Assembly (NCBI GenBank): GCA_033819885.1
Contig: JAQYUZ010000037.1
Span: forward strand, 1 to 64,000
Length of the DNA: 64,000 nucleotides
From: Microbotryomycetes sp. JL201
Taxonomy: Eukaryota > Basidiomycota > Microbotryomycetes
Direction: 5' to 3'
A program made the translations under genes and the position numbers. The notes beneath the pieces were generated by a model that saw only the letters and a list, made by a program, of their open reading frames with translations, was not told the origin of the DNA and searched no databases. Positions 1 through 11,622 of this stretch are shown piece by piece. Numbering within the stretch: the stretch's first letter is position 1; each line of letters opens with the position of its first letter.

Positions 1-1089
1 CGCACCTTTGAGGGACTCCCGTCTCGCAACTCGCCACTTGCAAAGGGACTTGCCACTGCGTCTTGCTCGACAACTTGATTGCGACGCCCGGCTGTCTCTG
101 ACAGGCATGGACACGCCTTATTGCTTTTCCTCAAATTTGTTGGACAGCATACGGCGCAAGTTACGATGCCAAGGTCTTAGCCGTCGCAACTTACTTGAGT
201 GAAAGGGCTCAAGCTTGCCTTGACAAAGTCACCAACAAGCTATATGGTTCAGACAACAAAGCACAATATCTGTCATTGTATTCTACCTCTAGACACAACT
301 CGACTCTGTCAGTGAGTGATGCAGAGGAGCACTCATGTCACTTGAGTCTTTCGTCTCCAAAGTCAACTCTGCCCTTTGAAGCTAGCCCGTCATTTGCTGC
401 TTTGGAGTCTACTTCAATTTACGATTGACATGCGTCGTCTGTTGCTTCGACCTCAGTCCACCGATTGCCGACGTACAATTGTGCGCCAAGGGACGCAGAG
501 ATATTCAACAACAAAACCTTTGACTCAGCGTCACAGCGGTCGTACTATTTGCTACCGGATTCAAAGTTTGTATAAAAAGCGGCAAGTTGCTTGAGGGAGC
601 ACTGGAAGGTTGATACAAGCTTTCAAGCGTTGCCACTTGTTGAAAGACAAGGGTGCATTGGGGGCGCTGCACGGTTATTGAAGGGTGGTGTGGTCGGACA
701 AGGTGGCGACTGAGAGAAAGGTGGTCAAGGCGTAAGCCAATGCAAAGTTGATGGTCAGAATACGGTGCAAGGCACAGCATCAAGTGACACAGGATCGTTT
801 CACCTCGTGGCATCAATGGCATTTTGGAACAAGGCACAGAAGACGGCGCAAAGTCTCTCAGATTGTCTTGGGCTGGATTCTCAATAATATTTTTGATTGT
901 AGCTTGCCAAGGTCTTTTTCCTTCACTCCACCACACTGCTATTGAAAGAATCTGTACTGTGCTGAAGACTTGAAGCCTGAGTGGAGCGGGCAGCAAACCA
1001 ATCTTCATCACATCTCATCAGCAACACCTTCTCACCACCACACCACCTTGCCAGTAGACCTATAGATTCAGTAGCTGTCCAAGTCCTCT

Positions 1090-1484
1090 TGCTCTCTCCT
1101 TCATCTTCTTCTTCTTCAGATCTGATATTTTAAGTCTCATCTACACCATCTTCATCTACTTTGGTGGATCTTCAAGTTGCAAGATTTTTCTAGGTCATGT
1201 GGGGACACCAATATGCACATACTATAACCTATCCTTGGTACAGGTTTGTGTTACACCTCCTATTTATTAATGGCTTGACATTGGGCTCTGTAATTGTATC
1301 TTGGAGCAACTCTGCATACTCTCAGGGAGGCATTTGCCCTGCGTACGCACGTCACAGTCAGAGACGCCATTTCCCCCTCAAAGGGAACAGGCCAGGAATC
1401 ACAAGACAATGTCCCCTCACGTGTCTGACTGGTCTTCTCAGACTTTCCTCAGAGTCAGCCCTTACCAGGGTTTAAAATTGTGAC
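1090..1484. repeat. Direct repeat copy A (interrupted)
   Basis: This copy shares about 215 bp with the stretch at 1952-2170. It starts in a CTTCTTCTTCAGATCTGATATT block, runs through TTTGGTGGATCTTCAAGTTG and ends near GTGACA after a CCAGGGTTTAAAATTG segment. It differs from copy B at scattered bases and is broken between 1197 and 1357 by a 159 bp insertion. The family is unknown. The two copies could be dispersed repeats or the ends of one small non-coding element. Confidence 0.75.
1198..1356. mobile_element. Solo-LTR-like insertion, 159 bp
   Basis: The 159 bp start with TGTGGGGACACC and end with GTCACA, so the ends are TG...CA. They are flanked on both sides by GTCA, which is present once in the uninterrupted repeat copy at 1952-2170. 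A TATTTATTA run lies near the middle. The ends share only TGTG as an inverted repeat, which argues against a DNA transposon or MITE. A short solo LTR is the best guess. No internal region or coding part is present, so it is a fossil, younger than the split of the two repeat copies. Confidence 0.5.
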
Positions 1485-1951
1485 AGCGTCAGACTAACGA
1501 GAGACACGAGATGCTAGTAAGCTCAAGTTTACGCAATACTAGATGAGGTGAAGGAAAGACCAGAAGGAGAAACTGAGCCTAAGTGTCACAGGTAAACAAT
1601 CAAGCTCACTTAGACGGGCCTTACCGCCCTCTGCCCTTGCTTAGCCCATCTCAAGCTCTGACTTGACCCGTGCTGGAGATACGCAACCATTACAGAACGG
1701 CATACTCCTGGCTGAAGGATCTTCATCTGCCAAGCCTTTCTTAGCACCCTGCTCTCAACTTGTAAGCGCATGGCTGTCAACGTCTTGGCATGTCTCCCCT
1801 GCTTCAACAGCAACCTCTTCAAGTCTGGCGCTTGCACAGTCAACGCAAGCCTGATAGTCTCGATGGTTGGTACCTTGTTACCGGACCTTCATGTGATGAG
1901 TCATCATAGTTTCCAAGACCTATAAGAGTAGCGTGTGCGGAGCATTGTCTC

Positions 1952-2170
1952 TCTTCTTCTTCTTCTTCAGATCTGATATTCTAAGTCTCGTCTACACCAT
2001 CTTCATCTACTTTGGTGGATCTTCAAGTTGCAAGAACTTACTAGGTCAGAGACGCCATTTCCTCCCAAAGGGAACAGGTCAGGAATCACGTGACGACGTC
2101 CTTGCACGTGACCGGTCTTCTCAAACTTCTCTCAGAGGTCAGCCCCTACCAGGGTTCAAAACTGTGACAC
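1952..2170. repeat. Direct repeat copy B (uninterrupted)
   Basis: This is the continuous copy of the repeat also seen at 1090-1484, in the same orientation. It serves as the empty-site reference for the insertion in copy A: where A has AGGTCA, then 159 extra bases, then GTCAGAGACG, B reads AGGTCAGAGACG. It contains two CACGTGAC words about 15 bases apart. No coding capacity is evident. Confidence 0.75.
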
Positions 2171-4534
2171 TAAGTCCAAGTGAAGACAGGAGGTCTGTAG
2201 CTAACTGAGATAAGAGAGAGGTTGAGCCAGTATGGCTGTAATACCATGGAAACAAACAGAGACTACCGTCTTGCACTTCTTTGTTTGCAAGGGAACCGCC
2301 TTGTGCCTTTGCACGTACCCCGTTTACGGCACCTGGCGTTTCTGACAGCAAGTGAGTGCGCGCATTGTAAACTGAGTTGGTTGCCTGTGCATGCTTGTGT
2401 CAGAGACAAGATAATATGCTTACCAAATACAGACCATGAAAGAAAGGCAAAATCTGCAACCGTGGGTGCAGAGGATGACTCCAGCAGAGGGGTCAAGCAT
2501 TGACAACAACCTGGGGCCAAAGACGCTTGAAGAGCAAAGAACATGGACTGAAACTGAGAACAAAAAACAACCGCTGTCACAGCATTGGTCAGCAATGCCT
2601 GTAGGTGGCCGTTGATGCGCCAAGCAACTTGACTCACTGCAAGCAGGAATTTGGCAAACCAAGTAGGATGATATGTCCATGCTGGCTAGCAATGCCAAGT
2701 GGATTGTCATGGCACTCACATGACCAAGCAGACAGTGGTTTGGTAATGTCACTGAAGCAAGTCAGCAATGCTGCATGTAACTGTGCGCCCCATCAACAAT
2801 GTCATTGCAACCATCATTGTCCCTTCCTCTGGTGTTGAGCATGATGGTCATGATGTCATCATATGCACGCACTAGAATATGGCCAGACTGACTTGGACTT
2901 TGTAAGACAACCTAATACACATCTAAGAATTCCTTTGTTGACCAGCTCTTTGGCTTATATAGTACTGAGTAATCTAGCTTCCAGCTTGGATTTTGTGCCT
3001 TTTTGGCCAGTCAGTGTACTTGGTTAAAGCTCAAGAGCCAGGTTCATTACAGGCTGCTGGTCAACAAAGAGAGAGGAGAAGGAGAGGCACTTGCCCACTG
3101 CATGCCTAGATCATTTGTAGCAAGCAAGGAGGCATCCCAGTACACAATATCATGTCAGGTGGGCATTGCAGGACCAGCATCTGCAAGCTTGGGCAGTGAG
3201 CAGCCCCTCCAAGTCTTCAATCTCACTGTCAAGCTTGCCTTTGGACCGTGCAGACTTGCCAAAACTGTCAGACAAGCTTGGCAAAGAAAGCAAGAGGTTT
3301 GGCCCCTGCACGCCATCAAAATGCAGGTCCCTCTGTGAGGTGAGCAACAGCTGTTGCATGCAATACCCAGTTGCTGAAATCCACGTGCACTTTGTTGCAG
3401 CATTGTGTGGGCGAGCACTTGCCACGCTGCACTGCAACCCAGCTGCATAGCTGACCCAGATTGCCCAGATCAGGCCCAAGTGCAAGTACTGGCCAGTACA
3501 TAGCCCAGCTTTGCCTGGCAGCTGTGCGCGCTGCGGAGATTAGATAAGGGCATTTGGCTCCTATCAGGCAAAACAAGGTCTTACTGTCAGGGAAGGCCAG
3601 GCGCACAGACACAGTGACAAGCAAAGTGCGCGGAGTTGATCCCAAGCGAGCAAGAGTGCGAGTGAAGACGGGAGTCTGCGAGGGGAGGACGAGAGTACGC
3701 AAAGGTACAAGCGAGTAGACGAGGGAGCAAGGACAAGTGAGAGGCGAGACAAAGACGAGATTCGAGTTGCAGAAAAGAGAGAGAGAGAACTAAGTGCAGG
3801 GCCTTCTTATAATCTGAAGAGAACAATGAAACGCAAGAACAAAGACTGAGACATGACACAAAGAAGAGAACAATGAGGACAAAGAGGACATGACGAGGCA
3901 TGCAAAACAAGGCCCAAGAGCGAGGCATGTGCGATGAGAACAATGCATTTGTGACACTTACAGGGCCAAAAAAAGGGGGCAGTACCTTTCTGAGACGCTT
4001 TGCTGTAATGCATGATTATCTGCTGCTGCATGAAATAGCTGAGTGGGCACAGTGCACATTGCAGAGCTCAAGTCCATGAGCAAATGGTTGGAACTGAAGT
4101 ATGCTGCTGCATTGGTGGCAAGATTTGGAGTCTGAGGACCTTGTCTCATCCCATATTTGCTGGATACCGTAGGTGCTTCTGGCTTTGCAACTCCTTCTGG
4201 TGCTTATGACTAGAATTGAAGCTGTTTGGTGTCTAGCGTGATGAGATTTGCACCTGTTCATTGCTTTGCTATACATGACAAGCAACAGCATGGCCGTGTG
4301 CGCTGACATTTTGCACACTGCTGCTCTTGCCACAAGGCGGCAAACACTCAAAGAAGCAATGGGCAGCTTTATCATGTGCATATCTGTTGTCAAGCTATCT
4401 GATAGAGCTCAATGCTGGATCAGGGAGTCTACCCAATGAATTGTGCCCATTGAGACCTGCCCTGCTGTTCCACCTGGTGGGCAAAGACAACATGATCACA
4501 GTCAGAATTGCTGGTTGCAACAAACCCCAGTGCT

Positions 4535-7500
4535 CTAATGCCAGCCAAGAGCCATCTGCCCTCCCATCAGGATTGGTGCAGAAGACTCAGCCTCTTCCTT
4601 CTTTGCTTCCTTGGTAGACAAATCCTTCACTTGCTTTGAGAGCGCAGAAATCAGGTCGTTGCGATGTCTCTCCTGCGTGATGAAGTCTGCACATATGTAG
4701 ATCCAGTCAGAATAACTCTCACTGCGCAAGGCATTGCAAGCGCTGCATGCAAACTCACATGGCACTGAGACAGACAAGTAGAGAGGGCATCATTTGTCAG
4801 CTGCAGCTACTGCAGCAATGCAACAAAAGGAAGAATGCTTACTTGTGTAGTCGTTCAAACCGGCCTTCCATGAAAGGTACTGCGCTTGATCTGAACGGAT
4901 CAAATCATAGCAGACAAACACTGCAGCCAGATCTCTGTCAGCAAGTGGTTGATCTAAGTCTACGTTCTGACTGACAGGTTGCGGCGTAGCACTCTTTTGA
5001 TCCAATGTCACTACAAAGCAAGGCAATCAGTATCGCAGCGCCTATGTCACGCTGCACTGCCTTACACAAAGTAGTTCAGCAAGTCCTCGGCCACTTCGGA
5101 CGATTCCGAGACCGCTGCAGTTTCAATTGCGTCCTTGAACAGTTTGTCCTGCTTTGAGAGAGAGATTGATTCTGCAAGACAGGAGAGGGATTGCGTCAGA
5201 CTTGTGCATTCTGCGGTGCTCTGCGCAACTCACGGTCCCATCGACCATTGTTCTAATTTAGGATGCGGATCGGTCAGCAAAAACCAATTTGCCCAACTTC
5301 AGGAGGATATACCTTGTATAAATGAGCAGCGACTGTAGGGAGATGTTTGTGAGCATAAGTAGCTGGACCAAAACAGACGCAAAGACTTACGTCTGCGGAA
5401 TTCAAGCATGTCGTGCTTTTCAAGGCGGGATGCAAGCGAGAATGCATCAAAAGCGTCTTGCGCGTCGGTCGAAGCGCGCAGAGTCTTGTAGTCTTCTTCC
5501 TCAATCAACAATTCATTATAGCTCTCGTTGACAGCTTGAATGTTGTTCTACGAAGAGCCAGAGTCAGCACGGGTCTACACAACGCGTTTCATGGGCTTAC
5601 ATGCTGCACCGCAATCAAATACGATTTTATCACTGCCAATGACAATCAATGAGTGATCTGAACGCCCACAATCTGAAATATCAGTCTCACTTGGCAACTC
5701 GTCAGCCTTTTGGAACATGCGGACGACGCGAGTATGATCGACACGTGGGGCCAAAGCGGTGAGGAGATCGTTCAACAACATCGGCTGCTCTTTGAGATAA
5801 TGCGACAGGGCCTAGGGACCATTCAGACGGCAATGAGCAGTCGTCTTCGCAAAATTCTAGCGGAACGCTGCGACTGCTTGCTGACCTTGTAGTAGATTTC
5901 GATGTTCGCCACCTTGACAATGACTTCCTTGAACTGATTGTGATCCCAAGCATCGGCGGACCGTTCCATCATTGCGAGAGCCGCGTTGTCGAATTCGTCG
6001 TATTTGATGTACAAGAAGACGAGCTCGGGCCAAAGGTGCGCCTGCTCACATGCTCGAATGACCTTTGGGATGTCTGAACGTTGCTGATGAGCTTGTGCGC
6101 TGGACAAAGTGAAAGGGGCCAAACTCACTGATTCGGGACCAGAATAGTTTCAAATGCTCCATCAGTCGCTCCGGGCGGTACTGGTGGGCATAACCAGATC
6201 AGTAGATCGCTATATCGTGGGGAAGGAAAGACGCACCTTCGCGTAGAGCACTGCAAGCTCGGTGAACATGCCCATGTGTGCTCGTTCGAGGCCAAGACCC
6301 GCTTCGAGCAAAGCCATAAGTTCATCAACGTATCCACGGTACTCGTATAGCCGTACAAGGCTCTGAATTTGCGCTTTCACTGTCAGAGGCGGTGATGCAG
6401 ACCAGCGGCGCGGGCAAAAACTCACATTCAGCTCCTCGGCATGGACGACCAGGTTGAGGCCGCAAATCTGAGCTAGGCGGAAATCTTTTTTGTCGATGCA
6501 AGCAGCGTTCACTTGCTTCCAGACTCTGCGGCGGACAGATCAGAAGGGAAACTGCTAGGAACGCACAAGCCGGCCTACTGCGTATTGCCAGCCTTGCGAG
6601 CAGCATCGACGGCGGCTTGGTTCTCGCCGAGATAAATGAGAGTGGTCGCAAGCCTGGCCCAGTTCGAAATACTAGAGAAGAGCAGCTTGGCTGCCTCATA
6701 GAGCCCCGCTTCAAATGCTTTCTCGCCCGCTGACAAGTGATCAGCCACGTTTGTCATCGACAAAAATTCTTGCATGTCATGCAGCCGATCGGTGCGCGCG
6801 TAGGCGACGGCGAGTTCCGTGTCGATAGCGGGCTCCCGGAGAGTTTTACGGGCCATTTGGAGGTAGCGCACAAGATCCTCGTGCTTGCCGGCGCGCGAAG
6901 CCGTTTCAATCACTTCAGCATAATTTGAAGGGTCTTGCGCCTTGACATAGGAGTCAATCGCGTCCTTAATCCTGAGGCCATCGAGCTGGGCTTTACCGAG
7001 TCGGCTCCAAACGGCAGGTTGATCGATCTTGGTGGCGTACTGTGACGCGCGGTCAATGCTGACTATGTACTCAACGAGCACGTTCATAGCCTCCAGGTGT
7101 AGGCTGTGCTTGCGGTACAGCGTGAAAGCTTCCTCGTAAAGCTGATGGTCGATGGCGATTGCCGCGATTTCGGGGACATCGAAACCATCCACCTTCTCGA
7201 TGTACGTCATCACCCTTCCTCGGTCGGCTTTGATGGCAGTCAGCATCAACAGCTTTTTGAGATTCGCATTGTCGCTGAATGCCGAGGGCTCGAGGATGAC
7301 CTTCTCGAGCAATTCGATCAATTCAGATGGCAAGTCGGCACTGAGGAAAGCCTTGACAGTCACCGAGACATCCTCGGGATCCGAAGATTCGGGCACGGCC
7401 GTCGCGACCACCTGAAATTCGAATCCATCAGCGAAGTCAAAACCAATCGAGTCTGGCAGTCATCCCCTGACCTGGTCGATCAACTGACGCCGATGAACAT

Positions 7501-10500
7501 TCTCGGGATGGAGTACTTGCTGCCACAATTCCAAACGCCGGCGTTTGACCAAGTACCTCGCCTGATGCTTGAACATGGAGTTGTCGTTGGTAATACTGAC
7601 GAGTTCCTCGTCGCAGAAGCCTTTTGCGTAGGCGATGTAGGCGAGGTAAGGATCCCGCTTCTCGCAGTAGCGACCAACGACCAGAGGGTCATACACCTTT
7701 CGAGGAAGACGGAGTCAGCTTGGGCAGACTTTGCCTTATAGAAATTTAACTGACGTTGTTTTCCTTCAGGAACGCCTCGGGATTGTTGTTGCTGTCGATG
7801 TAGATCTTTGCAAGAGCGTTGTAGATCGGGGGCTCTTGCTGCCCGGCGGTAATCTTTGACTCGAGCCACGGCAGTATCAATTTCAATCGGTTGCGCTTCT
7901 CGACTTCGTCCACCAACTCGTCGACGGGAACCGGGCCCGTCACAGAGGCAAGTAAGGCCTTGATGGTGGTCTCGTCGCAGTCCACATCGAGCAAGCCACC
8001 AATGACTTGAGGAGTTCGGGCCGAGTTGACGCGCTGCACGTAGGTTTCAATGGCGGCCGTAAGCCCGTTCTGGTAGAGGTACAAAACAAGATCGTGCACA
8101 AAGTCGAAGCGGTCACAGACGATGATGAGCGGCAACTGATCAGGCAATTTGGCTTCCTTGAGGAAATTTTTGACTTTTTCTGGGTTGTAGTAGTTGCTCT
8201 CGCGCACGATGCGCTCAACCTCGCGAACTTGACCAGTGCGAGTCGCCGCTTGAATGTATTTGAAGTGAACCTCAGGGTCCTCGCTCAAGTTGACGACCGA
8301 TCCGAGATAGTAGTATAATCCTGCACAGAGATCTGTCAGCTCGCGTACTACGAGCGAAAGGGAGACGAGAATTCGGCGCACCTTCAAAAGTCTTGAAGCT
8401 CTCGAACAATTCGATCAATCGAGGAGCGCCGATCAGATCAGAATATTTTGTGGCCGCTTGGACAACCACTTGCAAATTTTGGCGAATGTTTACGCGCAAC
8501 ATCTCGGTGAAGCACTCGAGCGTTTGTTCAACGGTGAGCGTGCCAAAATAGTTGACGAGCCACTGCCAGGTTTCATCAGCTGTCAGAGGCACCAAACGAG
8601 TTAAAATGGCCGTTGCGAACTGACCTCCGCTGGCAAGGCGCTAGCGTGCACGATGACGCGCTTGATGTCGGCGGTATCTTCATAATGCTCCAGAGCCTGT
8701 ATCGTCGTCATTTCAGGCGAGGCTCTCTGTATACCCGTCTGAGCTCATGCGACTTACTCGTTGATACAAGCCCGCCTTTTCGCACAGGTTTGCAATGCGC
8801 GGTCTGTCATAATGCGTAAACATTTCGTTGCCAAGGATGGCGTCGGCAACTTGTGGCGCGTTCATGAGGTTCATTTCGAGCAGGCGAGTCTGCAGATGTG
8901 CTTGCTCCGGCTTGTTATCCTTGAGCGCGTCCAACAGGAATGAAGTCGCTTGTTGAATCATGTTTTGAGACATGAAGACGTCCACAACCTGCAAATGGGT
9001 ATGAGCAAGCCGGCTGATGATGACGATTGGTGTGCCTCACCCGCTCAACATTAACGAGAGGTCCGCTCTCGTCGTTGACGAGCTGTCCAGCAAATTCGGC
9101 ACCTTGGTCGGGATTGAGACGTGTGATGTGCTGCAATAATGAGGCGTAATCGGGTGTGTAGCCGACCCGTTTGGCATATACGACGATCTTCGAGAACTGC
9201 CCGGTTTCTGCGAAGCAGGCCCTAAAAGAACCGCGACGCCTCAGCGAATAATTCACGGGAAGAGCAGGAAAGGATACCGTACACGACCTTGTTAGGCACG
9301 TTTGCCCGCAGATAGACGGAGAGCGCCAGAGTCATGTCATGGGAACGAACAATGTCGCCGAGCTCTTCGCTGCACTCGATCTACGCGAAACAGGAGGAGA
9401 GCTCGGTCAGCTGAATGAACCCTGTTGAATTGGCGGCACGTCGATTCACTGGCCCACCTTGTCTTCTTTGAGCCATTTTTCCAAGAGTTGCTTGCGACCT
9501 TGGACCAGGACGGGCCGCGCGAGTTCAAGACTCTCATGCTTGTTTAGCTTGCCGCGTTCGAGCAAAATGCCAAAGTACTGCAAGATTGGGCTGAGTTGGC
9601 CAGCTTGCACTGGAACACCCTTGAATTGCTCGATAGTTTGTGACGTTCGCAAAATTCCTCGAGGGGAGGTGGCGGCAACTTTGGCGGCTTCCGAGTAATT
9701 GCCGCTCTGGAACAGCTGGCTGAATTGACGTGTGTACAAATCATCGGCACCTGGGAGATTTGCGCGCGAGGCGAGCTTAATGGCGAGATCAGTGTTGTTG
9801 AGTGTGCCCAGAATGTAAGGAATGATCGTGTCGTCGTCCACAGTGACCGACAAGACCTGGCCCTTGCGATTGACGCCGATGACGCCGCCGGTTGCACGAT
9901 GCTCGCAGGTAACGAACATCGTCTCCCCGCTGATACGATTCATGTAGATGCAAGCACCCGTGTCGATGTCGTACAAGTGAATGAATCCGTATTTTGTCAC
10001 GAGGTATGCGATGCCGTATCGTTTCGACACCTGCATGGCTACTGGAAAATCGTTCGTGGCCTCTGGAGGAAAGAAGACGTCGACTGCCTTCTTGGCGTAC
10101 ACGGGTGCCGAGGCTTGATGGTCAATCTCGACGATGTGCAACTGCGAGTAAGCATTTGAAAAATTAAGCGGCGAGCATGACTCCCAAATCGACTTTCACT
10201 CGCCTTTGCGCCAGTCGCCGTACGAACGGCGAACGCAAACAGCTTCGTGTCTTCCGCTGCTCCGTCCATTTTGAGTTCGGCAAAACTGGCAGCGTGTCCC
10301 TCGATCGGTTGACTGACGCCGCGCTCGCGCGAGTAGAGCTGCATAGCGCCCTTGACCTTGAACCCGGCCGGGTTTGTCGTATTGCTGCTGATGCCAATTA
10401 GCACGAGCCACTTTTCGTCGGGCGTGACCCGGTAGTTGATGATCTGATTTCCAGCAAGGGATGCGTGTCGGTCGAAAACCTTGACAGGCGCGTCTGTCGT

Positions 10501-11403
10501 CTGAGCGCCTGGATTGCTGGCTGGAGCAAAAGCAGTCCAACTATAGACGAACACGAGACGGTGTCAGAATGAATGTTGGGTACACGTGCAAGAAAGCGAC
10601 TGACTGGTAAACGGCCGTGTCGGTGACGATGCCCAATGTCGTGGTTGAGATCCATTTCCAAAAGACAACGTCTTCGTGCATCAGGTGCGACTTGACCTTC
10701 TGCTTGAGGTCAATGTTGAAGATCTGCAGCTGTCTCTGAGCTGGAAGTCGGAGAGCAGGCAACACAGGCGAAGAAGTATATTAGCAAGCAGCGCGCATCA
10801 CTCGAGCTTGCGGGACCGAGTCGACGGGACCAAAAGCTCCCGAACAGGCGTCATTTGTTGCTTCAAGAGGCCAGCCGCGTGCAAAAGTGCGTATCAGAGT
10901 GCAAGCTTACCTCTGAGCGCAATGACCTTGTCGTCTGGGTGCATGATGGCCGATTCTGCCGAGATGGGACGGCGCGTGACGTTGCTCGCGTCGTGCAGGT
11001 CGACGATCACGACTTGCTTGGCGCCATTGACTTCTTCGCGCACGCAGATAAATCGATCACTCTCGAGCGTCAATGTTGCGAACCCGATCGAGCTTGGTTG
11101 AATCCCGAGCGCTGTCAGCTGCGCGTCCACGCCACGGCACAAGGGAGCAAGGGCAGGCGCACGCGTCAGCAAGACGTCGCTGTCACTTTATCATACACCG
11201 TCTGTCGCTCGCGTAGGACCATCTCGGCGCGCGGTGAACGGTTGCGCCAACGTCCACGTCAACGTCAACCGGGCGCGCGGACGCGGCGCGTGCGCTGCAC
11301 TCGTCGACAAACGCGCCAAGAGTCCAGGTGCGAGCTCAAGACACGTCACGTCGCCTTCACATACCTGCTGCAGCTCCTGAAAGCTGATCGGCCGGTCTGC
11401 CAT
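4535..11403 (-). CDS. CHC1: Clathrin heavy chain
   Basis: Structural leg of the clathrin triskelion that coats vesicles at the trans-Golgi, endosomes and plasma membrane. The chain can be followed over about 20 exons at close to the family's usual ~1,680 residues. The N-terminal beta-propeller starts with [13 protein letters not shown] and contains IIGVNRKGQ-like and [12 protein letters not shown] segments. The linker carries [19 protein letters not shown]. The leg repeats include [54 protein letters not shown] and [16 protein letters not shown], and the C-terminal leg has [13 protein letters not shown]. The hub end is short and ends in MALGWH. The start at 11403 lines up with other heavy chains; intron 1 follows QELQQ and exon 2 resumes at [13 protein letters not shown]. 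The last intron probably runs from GTAAGC near 4852 to a GTGCAG acceptor near 4698. The family is certain; some splice sites are approximate. Confidence 0.96.
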
Positions 11404-11622
11404 GACGCGCAATTCAATCGGCTCGGCTTGGGCAAGATTGAGAGGCACGAGCGCCTGCCGGGGGGTATATATTTAGAAATTGCAAGCATGTACGCGGTCT
11501 AGAAAGCAACGCATGACTCAGCATACATGCCTGCCAATGACAGTATCGTCTGTATGCGGCTGATGTCGTCATTTCTAATATTCGCCATTTCCATCTATCT
11601 GCTCGACACGACAAGCGTGCGT

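Larger units (their letters stand above)
1..4534. other. Gene-poor flank with repeats
   Basis: I find no conserved protein, exon chain or RNA gene in these 4.5 kb. Open frames are short, overlap on both strands and have no recognisable motif. Composition differs from the rest: it is less GC-rich and full of TGCA, CTTGC and CAAG words. It holds a two-copy direct repeat (about 1090-1484 and 1952-2170), a 159 bp insertion inside the first copy, and a purine-rich stretch on the plus strand at about 3590-3900. This fits an old, decayed repeat island or a subtelomere-like flank, but the sequence alone does not say which. Confidence 0.6.

Noticed and set aside
505-1011. 168-codon open frame on the minus strand in the gene-poor flank
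   Set aside because: It has no recognisable motif, its composition is biased, it overlaps frames on the other strand, and no splice partners fit it.
1090-2170. Calling the repeat pair a complete LTR retrotransposon
   Set aside because: There is no coding region, primer-binding site or polypurine tract that I can support, and the outer ends lack a clear target duplication. Kept as direct repeats only.
4698-4751. [18 protein letters not shown] as part of clathrin
   Set aside because: This open stretch sits where other heavy chains continue directly into the hub helix. A GTGCAG acceptor after it restores the normal order, so it is taken as intron.
7106-7741. 211-codon plus-strand frame inside the clathrin gene
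   Set aside because: It lies antisense to well-conserved clathrin exons and crosses an intron; it is a codon-bias shadow.
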